Below, piece after piece: positions 44,238 through 51,756 of a stretch of 64,000 nt of DNA. A model generated the notes under the pieces. The model worked only from the letters and a program-made list of their open reading frames with translations, did not search any database and was not told where the DNA came from. Position numbers and translations under genes: made by a program. Within the stretch, counting starts at the first letter, position 1; the number at the start of each line of letters is the position of its first letter. Source of the stretch: Thalassospira tepidiphila MCCC 1A03514 (GTDB lineage Bacteria > Pseudomonadota > Alphaproteobacteria > Rhodospirillales > Thalassospiraceae). The stretch lies in NCBI RefSeq assembly GCF_001662875.1, contig NZ_JPVZ01000001.1, positions 310,001 through 374,000 of the forward strand. Direction: 5' to 3'.

Positions 44238-45338
44238 TTAGAACTGCACCGAATACTTCTCGGTCAGCCATTTTTGGACCCACTCACGAGCATCTTCAGG
44301 AACGTTTACAGCCGTGCGGAAAATGCGTTCTGCAGGTTCGCCAACGATCTGTTTGTACTCGCCAAGGGTTGCCTGTCGATCAGCCACAAAGCTCTCATCT
44401 TCGGTGGCAAGCTGTGCCGCGTCACGATACGCCTGGACGATTTCTTCAGGTGTGTCTTTTGGCAAAAAGACCATCTTCTGCGCAGGGAAACCGGCAATGA
44501 AGAATGCTTTGTAGGCTTCCCATGCCGGGCCTGAAGGCTTTTCACCCTTCATTTTCTCATATGCTTCCGGGAAGCTTGGCAGATCAGGGAATGACGGATC
44601 GCGTACGATGTTCCCATCGTCATCAAGTGCCCCCCAGGAGAACAAAGGAACAGCACTTCCGATATCAACAAGCGGCCGGACGTTATTGATGAAAGCCGAA
44701 GACGTCTGGTAATCGATATTGACCTCGCCGCGCTCAAAGGCAAGACGACCGGCCCCGCGGCCCTTCATGCCAAAGACCGCATCAACATCAAGTCCCAGCA
44801 GTTCAAAGGCAAGCAACGGAACGAGATCAAGGGATGTCGCCCCCTGGCTGCCATAGCGCAACTTGACGTTTTCCAGTGCTTTCATGTCGTCGGCCGACTT
44901 GAGGCCAAGATCCGAATTCACGTAAACAACACCGCCGGTCGGCGATGCAAGAACAACACGCCAGTCACGCATTTCATATTGTACGCGCTTGTCACGCAGA
45001 AGGTACGGAAACTGAGTAGAGCCGGAAGTACCGATTGCGGTCAATCCATCGGGCTCGGCACGGGCCTGAAACTGATTGGCACCAGAGGTAGAGCCGCCAC
45101 CCGGAATATTCTTGACGACAACAGTCGGGCTTCCCGGAAGGAAGACACTGAAATACGGCGCCCAGAAACGGCCCCAAGTATCAGTCCCACCACCTTCGCC
45201 AAACGGAATGATCAGTTCGACGCGGTCTCCCTCGAAATTTGCATCCTGTGCGGTTGCTGTACCGGCAAAGCCAAAGGCAATTGCCGCAGCCGCGCACGCG
45301 GACTTGAATGACAGATTAAAGTTCTTTCCCCATGACAT
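44238..45338 (-). CDS. tctC: Tripartite tricarboxylate transporter substrate-binding protein TctC
   Basis: A 366-residue TctC/Bug-family periplasmic protein. I chose the ATG at 45338 (MSWGKNFNLSFKSACAAAAI) after GGAGGG; a signal peptide ends near TATA-QD. VELIIPFGEGGGTDTWGRFW and VVVKNIPGGGSTSGANQFQA are the family's ligand-loop patterns, and YEKMKGEKPSGPAWEAYKAF lies in the C-terminal lobe. Somewhat longer than typical family members (about 320-330). It captures the substrate for the TctAB fusion. Divergent from tctDE, with an inverted repeat between them. Confidence 0.9.
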   Translation of the reverse strand: MSWGKNFNLSFKSACAAAAIAFGFAGTATAQDANFEGDRVELIIPFGEGGGTDTWGRFWAPYFSVFLPGSPTVVVKNIPGGGSTSGANQFQARAEPDGLTAIGTSGSTQFPYLLRDKRVQYEMRDWRVVLASPTGGVVYVNSDLGLKSADDMKALENVKLRYGSQGATSLDLVPLLAFELLGLDVDAVFGMKGRGAGRLAFERGEVNIDYQTSSAFINNVRPLVDIGSAVPLFSWGALDDDGNIVRDPSFPDLPSFPEAYEKMKGEKPSGPAWEAYKAFFIAGFPAQKMVFLPKDTPEEIVQAYRDAAQLATEDESFVADRQATLGEYKQIVGEPAERIFRTAVNVPEDAREWVQKWLTEKYSVQF

Positions 45339-45371
45339 TGGGCGTTCCCTCCATAACGGTTGTTTTATCTC

Positions 45372-45433
45372 GAATGGAAGGAAAGAAACGGGTGACGCAG
45401 ATCGCGCCATCAATTGTCGATTTCCTCCCATTC
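45372..45433. promoter_or_regulatory. Inverted repeat in the tctC-tctD divergent promoter
   Basis: GAATGGAAGGAAA (45372-45384) and TTTCCTCCCATTC (45421-45433) are reverse complements at 12 of 13 positions, 36 bp apart. Could be paired TctD half-sites or a leader stem. Confidence 0.5.
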
Positions 45434-45580
45434 AGGCTTTCGGCTGTTATTGTTTTTTTCCGGTCGTTGCCGGGAGTGCCGCTTGCCCCTGAAGGAAAAT
45501 CTAAACGAAAAAGCTGTCAGTTAGCTGTCGATGGTCAAATTTTTAATTTTCGCAGCTGTTTTCGATGTTATTTAAGGGAA

Positions 45581-46243
45581 ATGCGCATTCTGATCGTAGA
45601 AGACAACCTTGTTCTGGCCGATAAAATCGCTGCTGCTCTCCGGCAGACCGATCATGCTGTCGATATGGTTCATGATGGAGAGGACGCGCTCAACCTTGTT
45701 CTGCAAGAGACGTTCGATCTTCTGATTCTCGATTTATCACTGCCGGGACTGGACGGAATTGAAATTCTGAAAACCGTGCGAGCACGCCAGATCAATTTGC
45801 CGGTTATGATCCTGACCGCGCGTGGTAATCTCGATGAACGTGTTGCCGGTCTGGATGCCGGGGCAGACGATTATATGGTCAAACCTTTCGAGTTGTCAGA
45901 ACTCGAAGCCAGAGCCCGGGCTCTTCTGCGACGCAATATTGGCAAGCGCAATCCCTATATCACGGTTGGAAAACTGTCCTTCAATTCGGTCGACAGATCC
46001 GTGACCATTGATGGTCAGCCTGTCTCGCTGACGCCGCGCGAACGCGGGGTGCTTGAAATTCTGCTGCTAAATATCAGTCAGGTGATCAGCAAGGAAAAAA
46101 TCGCCCTGCATCTTTTCGGTTTTGATGATGAAGCCAGCGTAAAATCAATCGAGCTTTACATCAGCCGCCTACGTAAAAAAATTGCTTCAGGTGATGTCGA
46201 AGTCCGCACCATTCGCGGACTTGGTTACATGATTGACGAATGA
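45581..46243 (+). CDS. tctD: Response regulator TctD (OmpR family)
   Basis: A 220-residue regulator. The receiver domain has the acidic pair VEDN near residue 8, phosphoacceptor Asp in LLILDLSLPGLDG (about residue 51), Thr in MILTARG and Lys in YMVKPFELSEL. The C-terminal winged helix (GVLEILLLNISQVISKEKIA; SVKSIELYISRLRKKIASGD) binds DNA. Start at ATG 45581 after AAGGGAA; a long in-frame extension back to 45332 covers the promoter and is not coding. Presumably activates the divergent tctC operon when TctE senses tricarboxylate. Confidence 0.9.
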   Translation: MRILIVEDNLVLADKIAAALRQTDHAVDMVHDGEDALNLVLQETFDLLILDLSLPGLDGIEILKTVRARQINLPVMILTARGNLDERVAGLDAGADDYMVKPFELSELEARARALLRRNIGKRNPYITVGKLSFNSVDRSVTIDGQPVSLTPRERGVLEILLLNISQVISKEKIALHLFGFDDEASVKSIELYISRLRKKIASGDVEVRTIRGLGYMIDE

Positions 46244-47649
46244 ACGAGAACGCCACAGCCATATCCACTTCTTTACGCGCAAGGCTCCTGCGCTGGCTTT
46301 TGCTGCCTGGTTTCTTGCTGACCTTCGGGCTGTTGGCAAAGAACTACCTGACCGTCAGTGAAATGGCCAACCGCATACAGGATCGCCTTCTGGTCGCGCT
46401 GGCGGTGACCATTTCCGAACATGCGATCAATTCCGGCGGGGATCTGTTGTCGCGCGATATTGAATTGTTGCTTGAGCAATTCACCCGCGAAAACACCTAT
46501 TACCGCGTTCAGGGCCCAGACGGGGCGTTTGTGACAGGTGATTTCGGCCTCCCACGCCTGCCTGAGGGCGTAACGCTGGAACCCGGTGTTCCCCATTTCT
46601 ACAATGCCCATTACCGTAACGAAGACGTGCGCGCGGTCACCATGAAGTACCTGGTCGCCAATCCGTCCTCGAACATCTATGGCTGGGTGATCATCGATGT
46701 CAGCCAGACCCGTCGCGAACGCGACAATCTGATTTATGACGAACTGCTGGGATCGACCACAGATTTTCTGGTTTTGATGTTTCTCGGCGGCGTTTTCGCG
46801 TGGATCGGTGTTTCGCGTGGGCTTGCGCCACTCAGACGACTGCAACAGGCAATCCGGCGCAGATCAACGGATGATTTGCGCCCGATCCGTCATGCCATGC
46901 CCAAGGAAGTCACCGAGGTCGTCAAGTCTCTCAACGCGCTTCTGGCACGTCTCGAAAGCTCCATCACGGCCAATCAACGTTTCATTGCCGACGCCTCGCA
47001 CCAGTTGCGCACCCCTCTTGCGACGGTGCAGGCCGAAGCCGAATGGGCCTTGCGCAATGCAAGCAACCCGGAAGACCGGCAGGCACTTGAACGTATCGTT
47101 GACCAAACACGACAAACAGCAAGATTGGCCAGCCAGCTTCTCAATCTTGCACGGGTATCCCCCGAAGGCCGAAAAGCTGTTCGCTATGAGAAAACCGATC
47201 TGCTCGCACTTGCTGCCTCAGTAACATCTGGCATGGTCCGTCAGGCAATCCGCCACGATATTGATCTTGGCTTCGACGATCAAAGCGAAGGCATGAACTG
47301 CCAAATAGAAACCGGCAACGAGGTTTTACTCCAGGAAATGCTGAGCAACCTGATCGATAATGCCATTGTTTATGGCACGCCCGGCACGATCGTAACGGTT
47401 CGGCTGATTGGGGGTGGCGTTGCTGTCGGTCCGGTTCTCGAGGTCGAAGACAATGGCCCGGGGATACCGAAAGAGGATCGCAAAGCAGTTCTGGAGCGTT
47501 TCGTAAGACTTGATGAGCAAAACGGACAAGGCTGCGGTCTTGGTCTCGCTATTGTCAGGGAAGTTGCAGACGCACATCGGGCACGCTTGACACTCGAAGA
47601 CGGTAAAGACGGCAAAGGCCTGAAGGTCCGGATCGAATTCCCGCTCTAG
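46240..47649 (+). CDS. tctE: Sensor histidine kinase TctE
   Basis: A 469-residue membrane kinase. First transmembrane helix about residues 17-33, a periplasmic sensor domain of the TctE N-terminal class (to about 165), second helix near STTDFLVLMFLGGVFAWIGV, then HAMP-like linker. H-box FIADASHQLRTPLATVQAEA, N-box LLSNLIDNAIVYG, G-boxes EVEDNGPGIP and CGLGLAIVREVA. Overlaps tctD by ATGA. Senses citrate-like ligands by family precedent; the true ligand here is unknown. Confidence 0.9.
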   Translation: MNENATAISTSLRARLLRWLLLPGFLLTFGLLAKNYLTVSEMANRIQDRLLVALAVTISEHAINSGGDLLSRDIELLLEQFTRENTYYRVQGPDGAFVTGDFGLPRLPEGVTLEPGVPHFYNAHYRNEDVRAVTMKYLVANPSSNIYGWVIIDVSQTRRERDNLIYDELLGSTTDFLVLMFLGGVFAWIGVSRGLAPLRRLQQAIRRRSTDDLRPIRHAMPKEVTEVVKSLNALLARLESSITANQRFIADASHQLRTPLATVQAEAEWALRNASNPEDRQALERIVDQTRQTARLASQLLNLARVSPEGRKAVRYEKTDLLALAASVTSGMVRQAIRHDIDLGFDDQSEGMNCQIETGNEVLLQEMLSNLIDNAIVYGTPGTIVTVRLIGGGVAVGPVLEVEDNGPGIPKEDRKAVLERFVRLDEQNGQGCGLGLAIVREVADAHRARLTLEDGKDGKGLKVRIEFPL

Positions 47650-47687
47650 GCGTTATTTGCCGCGATTCACCGACCGATTTGGCAATC

Positions 47688-47710
47688 GGCTGGCACATGA
47701 TGTGCCAGCC
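47688..47710. terminator. Bidirectional terminator-like stem-loop
   Basis: An 11-bp perfect inverted repeat (GGCTGGCACAT / ATGTGCCAGCC) around a single G, then TTTAACG, between the convergent tctE and tcuB genes. Confidence 0.7.
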
Positions 47711-47726
47711 TTTAACGTCATGAAAT

Positions 47727-48857
47727 TCAGATAGTCTTCCTGCTCTGGCAGACACCGATCACCTGTTTGTGATCGTTTTTCTCTACTGCAAAGACAATCA
47801 GCGCAATCAATCGGTAGAACCCGTGGATAAACTTGCCATAGGGCATCGACAAAAACAGGGTCATCACAACCCCCAGATGAAGGCTTAGCATCACCCCGAC
47901 ATAGTGCGTATCACGTACAAACATCAGGCAAAGTCCCGTGAGACTGGTCAAAAACAGCAAAACCAGGAAACTGACATCCATACCTTTGTTGGTTTTGCCC
48001 TTCGGGGCAGCATCGGCCTTGGCCTTAAGCATCAAAAGACCGGCAGGTCCGACAATAAGCCCGATCCCGCCAAGGATGCCAAACAGCTTTGGCAGGCTGA
48101 AGTATCCATAGGGTGCGGGAAGATCGAAGCCGTAATGCAATATCGTGGCACTTGATGTCGCAGCAAAGCACAACATAAAGCCCCAGAAAGTCATTTGATG
48201 GAGCCAACGTCTGGCCATTGATGGCGTCTCGCCGGGATAGGAACAGCCCTGACCATTCCCGCCATCAAGGTATTTGAGGGAAAGTGCATCCTTTATGCCC
48301 TGCATGACGCGTGGATAATCAAGCATCAGCGGACTTGGCAAATTCATTGTCCGCCAGAACTTCACAACCGACCCCACCAGTGCAAGCAAAACAAAGCCGC
48401 CAACGATGCCAAACAGTGTTGCCAAAACATTGTGCGAGATGACGCCATAAAATGCATTCTCATGCGCTGCAAAGAAGTCGGCCCCTGTTAAAATGGCAGT
48501 CGCCCCGAAAAACAGAGTGATCACGATGACGGACAGCAGACTGACCCAAAGGCCATTATTGGCAAACAGCCGGCCCATAAAGCCCGGCCATGCATAAACC
48601 CCGTAGTTTTCCTGACGGAGCTCGGCCATTGCAGCAGGTACGTTCAGCTGAAATTCGTGCGGTGGTGCATATTGGCAATTGTGATAACAAGCCCCGCAGT
48701 TGTGGCAAAGGTTTGCCAGATAATCGAGCGTGTCGGAGTTGAATTCCAACCGCAGCTCCATCGCCTGGAAAACAGCGCAATGCCCCTCGCAATAGCGGCA
48801 GGCGTTGCAGATCGTCATCACACGCGCGGCTTCGGTTGTTTTATCGGTTGAGCGCAT
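47727..48857 (-). CDS. tcuB: Tricarballylate utilisation protein TcuB (Fe-S/heme membrane electron carrier)
   Basis: A 376-residue membrane protein. Two four-cysteine iron-sulfur motifs lie in the N-terminal 60 residues (CNACRYCEGHC; CHNCGACYHNC), followed by about six hydrophobic helices with histidines suited to heme. TcuB takes electrons from reduced FAD of TcuA into the respiratory chain. The ATG at 48857 overlaps tcuA by 17 bp; an upstream start at 48902 would overlap more. Leftward operon tcuA-tcuB. Confidence 0.9.
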   Translation of the reverse strand: MRSTDKTTEAARVMTICNACRYCEGHCAVFQAMELRLEFNSDTLDYLANLCHNCGACYHNCQYAPPHEFQLNVPAAMAELRQENYGVYAWPGFMGRLFANNGLWVSLLSVIVITLFFGATAILTGADFFAAHENAFYGVISHNVLATLFGIVGGFVLLALVGSVVKFWRTMNLPSPLMLDYPRVMQGIKDALSLKYLDGGNGQGCSYPGETPSMARRWLHQMTFWGFMLCFAATSSATILHYGFDLPAPYGYFSLPKLFGILGGIGLIVGPAGLLMLKAKADAAPKGKTNKGMDVSFLVLLFLTSLTGLCLMFVRDTHYVGVMLSLHLGVVMTLFLSMPYGKFIHGFYRLIALIVFAVEKNDHKQVIGVCQSRKTI

Positions 48858-50229
48858 AATCGGCAGCCTCGCTTCCTGCAATTCGTCCAAATACATTGCC
48901 AATCGTCATGCCAATCCCGGCAAGATATCCTTGGCCTAATACGTTGCCGGCCATGATTTCCCCGGCCGCAAAGATGTTCGGGCTTTCGGTTCCGTTCGCC
49001 ATCTGCATCTGCGCCTTTTCACTAACTTCCACACCGAGATAGGTGAACGTGATGCCAGGTCGCAGCGAATAGGCACTGTAGGGTGGATGATCGAGTGTGC
49101 GCGCCCAGTTGGTTTTGTTCACCGCAAGCCCGTTGGTATGCACGCCGTCAAGCTCGGTATGATCGAACTGCCCCGGTTGAACCGATGCGTTATAGTCGTT
49201 GACGGTTTTCTCAAGTGCTGCCGGGTCGAGACCAATTTTTTCGGCCAATTCACCGATTGTATTGGCGACAACGGGTGGGAAGACCGGCGGCATGAAGGCA
49301 CCGCGTGCTTTCTGGTCAATGATGACGTGGGCGACCTGATCAGGCTGATCGGCAACAAGACGCCCCCAGATTGCATAGCGCTTTGGCCAGAAATCTTCGC
49401 CTTCATCGTAAAATCGTTCGGCGTTCTTATTGACCACAATGCCAAGCGACACGCAGTCAACCCGCGTACAAATCCCGCCATCGAACTTTGGCGCGCGTCC
49501 GTCAATTGCAACTGCATGGCATTGATTGGGCTCACCGATCTGTTGGGCGCCGGCGTCCAGCAGAATACGCAACAAGTCACCCCGGTTATAAGGTGTCCCA
49601 CGGATCAGGAAGTTTTCGGCGATGTCACCCCATGCTTCCTTCAGCCATTCAATGTTTGCTTCAAACCCGCCACCAGCGGCCACGAAGGCCTTGGCCGATA
49701 TCGTATGCTCGCCAACCTGAAGGCTTTTGAATTCTCCGTCTGCAATATCGACGGACGAGACCATCGCATCGTAGTGGACTTCAACGCCAAGCTTCTCGGC
49801 ATGGCGATAAAGCGCATTCAACAGTTGCTTGCCGCCCCCCATAAAGAAGGCGTTGGTTCGTCCTAGATGCAGGGTTCCACCCAATGGCGGCTGAAACTGC
49901 ACGCCGCGCTGTTCAAGCCAGGCAACCGCCTCTGTCGAATTTCGCAAAGTCATACGCGCCAGCGTTTCGTTGGTCTTGCCCTTCGTCACGCGCATCAGAT
50001 CATCCCAATATTCGGCCTCGTCATAGGTGCCGCTCAGGACTGACAAGGGACCAATATGCATCGGGCGCAAATTACGCGTATGGCGGGTATTCCCGCCACG
50101 ATGAGTCCGAGGCGCACCTTCAAGCAAACAAACACGCGCCCCTTTTTCCGCTGCGACGATTGCTGCAATAAGCCCGGCCTGCCCACCGCCCGCGACAAGA
50201 ACATCGTAATGATCAAATCTGGTTTTCAC
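48841..50229 (-). CDS. tcuA: FAD-dependent tricarballylate dehydrogenase TcuA
   Basis: A 462-residue flavoprotein of the fumarate reductase/succinate dehydrogenase fold. N-terminal FAD motif DVLVAGGGQAGLIAAIVAAE, the RHTRNLRPMH active-site entry, and the C-terminal IFAAGEIMAGNVLGQGYLAG motif. It oxidises tricarballylate to cis-aconitate, feeding aconitase. I chose the GTG at 50229 with GAGAGG upstream; the in-frame extension to 50301 covers operator DNA. Divergent from a GntR regulator, as in the known tcuRABC arrangement, but no tcuC permease is present: the Tct system probably replaces it. Confidence 0.9.
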   Translation of the reverse strand: MKTRFDHYDVLVAGGGQAGLIAAIVAAEKGARVCLLEGAPRTHRGGNTRHTRNLRPMHIGPLSVLSGTYDEAEYWDDLMRVTKGKTNETLARMTLRNSTEAVAWLEQRGVQFQPPLGGTLHLGRTNAFFMGGGKQLLNALYRHAEKLGVEVHYDAMVSSVDIADGEFKSLQVGEHTISAKAFVAAGGGFEANIEWLKEAWGDIAENFLIRGTPYNRGDLLRILLDAGAQQIGEPNQCHAVAIDGRAPKFDGGICTRVDCVSLGIVVNKNAERFYDEGEDFWPKRYAIWGRLVADQPDQVAHVIIDQKARGAFMPPVFPPVVANTIGELAEKIGLDPAALEKTVNDYNASVQPGQFDHTELDGVHTNGLAVNKTNWARTLDHPPYSAYSLRPGITFTYLGVEVSEKAQMQMANGTESPNIFAAGEIMAGNVLGQGYLAGIGMTIGNVFGRIAGSEAADYALNR

Positions 50230-50266
50230 AGCACCCGCACCTCTCTTTGTATGTTTTTGGATACTC

Positions 50267-50276
50267 TTGTATACAA
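50267..50276. promoter_or_regulatory. GntR-FCD operator candidate 1
   Basis: TTGTATACAA, a perfect 10-bp palindrome of the kind bound by FCD-class GntR regulators, midway in the tcuA-gntR divergent gap. Confidence 0.65.
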
Positions 50277-50288
50277 TTGTCTGCAAGA

Positions 50289-50304
50289 CTTGTGATTTCA
50301 CAAG
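50289..50304. promoter_or_regulatory. GntR-FCD operator candidate 2
   Basis: CTTGTGA-TT-TCACAAG, a perfect 16-bp inverted repeat 22 bp after the start of candidate 1. Both share CTTGTNNNNACAAG-like ends. Confidence 0.6.
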
Positions 50305-50350
50305 GCGTGTGTCAAGTTAAAACCAGACAGAACAAAGCAGGTGCCGCTCA

Positions 50351-51001
50351 ATGAGCCCAGATTCCGCCGATCAGCAGCCTCGCAGCGAAGTTGCCTATCA
50401 GAAGCTTTTAGCAGCGATTCAGCACGGCGAGCTTAAGCCGGGAACCCGAATCCGCGAGGTGGAGGTTGCTGAAAGGTTTGGGATTAGCCGCACCCCGGTC
50501 CGCGATGCCATCCGGCGCCTTGAAAGCGATGGATTACTTATCCACCTGCCAAGGCACGGTGCGGTGATCCGGGAACTGGATCATCGCGAAGTGATTGAAC
50601 TGTATGAAATCCGCGAAGTTCTGGAAGGAACAGCCGCCCGCTATGCCGCGCGCCACGCATCGGAGCTCGAAATTGCCGAGCTTGAAGACCTCAATGAACT
50701 GATGCTGAAAAATGGTGATGACCCGGTAAAAGTCGCAGAAGCCAACCGATTGTTTCATCAGGCGCTGTATAGAACGGCGAACAACCGTTTTTTGATTGAT
50801 GCTCTGAATTCTCTATCGAACTCAATGGCCCTTCTCGGCGGTACGACCCTTCAATATGCAAACCGGCCAGAAAGCGCTTACCAGGAGCACAAAGACATCA
50901 TCGACAACATCCGCTCAAGCAATGCCGACCAAGCCGAAGCAACCGCGCAACATCACATCCGGAACGCACAAAGACTAAGGATCAAGCTATTGCGCGAATA
51001 G
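50351..51001 (+). CDS. GntR family (FCD) transcriptional regulator, probable TcuR-like regulator
   Basis: A 216-residue regulator. N-terminal winged helix: LLAAIQHGELKPGTRIREVE, then VAERFGISRTPVRDAIRRLE. The C-terminal all-helical FCD effector domain (residues 85-210) has the metal-ligand Asp/His pattern in EANRLFHQALYRTANN and YQEHKDIIDNI. Divergent from tcuAB with two palindromes between, so it most likely controls tricarballylate genes and itself. TcuR of Salmonella is LysR-type, so this is a replacement rather than an orthologue. Confidence 0.88.
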   Translation: MSPDSADQQPRSEVAYQKLLAAIQHGELKPGTRIREVEVAERFGISRTPVRDAIRRLESDGLLIHLPRHGAVIRELDHREVIELYEIREVLEGTAARYAARHASELEIAELEDLNELMLKNGDDPVKVAEANRLFHQALYRTANNRFLIDALNSLSNSMALLGGTTLQYANRPESAYQEHKDIIDNIRSSNADQAEATAQHHIRNAQRLRIKLLRE

Positions 51002-51049
51002 GATTTGCAGCCACGCTCAAGAAACCGGACGAGGCGCGGACCGAGAATA

Positions 51050-51157
51050 TAAAAGTATGATGATTGGAGAAGATGGAAATTACCACGGGCAATAGTCATA
51101 TAATATGAGTATTGTCAGGTGCCACAAAAGGTGAAATTTTTCTCAAAGTACTTTTGC
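51050..51157. repeat. Degenerate dispersed repeat, copy D
   Basis: AAAAGTATGATGATT and TACCACGGGCAATA align with copy C. A 25-nt palindrome with one mismatch (51090-51114) precedes TTGTCAGGTGCCACAAAAG, a 19-bp exact match to copy C. The copy then jumps to TCTCAAAGTACTTTTGC, identical to copy A, so it looks internally deleted. Confidence 0.7.
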
Positions 51158-51322
51158 CAACGGAAAACTGACGCGCTTCGTTTACCGGACACGTTTACAG
51201 TTTGAGGGTTGAACATGATTTCTTCCTTGCACAGTTCTTCGGATATCGTCCCCCAATAAACTTGGCCAACGTCAACGTTAACTGTCTCAGTGCAATCAAT
51301 TGAAGCTCAAGCTCCTAGTCAC

Positions 51323-51336
51323 TTGACCACTGTCAA
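51323..51336. promoter_or_regulatory. Fnr/Dnr-type box of the nos operon
   Basis: TTGACCACTGTCAA is a perfect palindrome TTGAC-N4-GTCAA. A class II promoter with this site centred at -41.5 would start transcription near 51371, right at the first gene. Confidence 0.75.
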
Positions 51337-51371
51337 TAATCAGGAATCTGCTATGGAATATGAGAAGCATT

Positions 51372-51752
51372 ATGGAAAAAATGCTTCGCACATTTCTGTT
51401 GTTTCTGATCGCACTCTCCCTGACCGGAACCGGTGTTGCTCAGGCTATTGCTCAGGTGACGAAGCAAACTGCAGCTGCTGACCTTGTTCAAATCACGATC
51501 TGCAGCACAGACCAGACTCCCGTGACAATATTGATCGACCGGAACGGCAACAAAGCACCCGCACCTGTCGAATGCGATTACCCAAATTGCATGAACTGCC
51601 TGAGCGGATCTGCATTCCAGCTTTCAGACCCAATTGGCGTGCCCGAACATGACCGCAAAGTCGTTCTGACGATCTTCCCCATGTCATTTGACCACGCCGG
51701 CGCGACACCCACTGCACCGGCAACCGCACGCGCGCCTCCGTACAAGGTTTGA
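51372..51752 (+). CDS. Small secreted Cys-containing protein (DUF2946-like) at head of nos operon
   Basis: About 126 residues. A hydrophobic signal (LRTFLLFLIALSLTGTGVAQ) is followed by ITICSTDQTPVTILIDRNG and CDYPNCMNCLSG, which resembles the DUF2946 pattern of one early Cys and a later C-x5-C-x2-C cluster. The end of the gene is 4 bp before nosR, so it is in the nos operon. A periplasmic copper role is attractive since NosZ needs copper, but that is inference. Start uncertain: ATGs at 51360, 51372 and 51381 are in frame, and the predicted promoter favours the later two. Confidence 0.65.
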   Translation: MEKMLRTFLLFLIALSLTGTGVAQAIAQVTKQTAAADLVQITICSTDQTPVTILIDRNGNKAPAPVECDYPNCMNCLSGSAFQLSDPIGVPEHDRKVVLTIFPMSFDHAGATPTAPATARAPPYKV

Positions 51753-51756
51753 ATTC

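Larger units (their letters stand above)
51002..51371. other. 370-bp intergenic region with repeat copy D and the nos promoter
   Basis: No gene. Holds repeat copy D (51050-51157), an unassigned 160-bp stretch, the Fnr/Dnr box (51323-51336) and a -10-like TATGGAATATG just before the first nos-region gene. Confidence 0.55.

Noticed and set aside
45332-45580. In-frame N-terminal extension of tctD
   Set aside because: Covers the divergent promoter and an inverted repeat; the receiver domain starts normally at 45581 with a good ribosome-binding site.
49087-49866. 259-residue plus-strand frame opposite tcuA
   Set aside because: Shadow of TcuA; no start context or domain.
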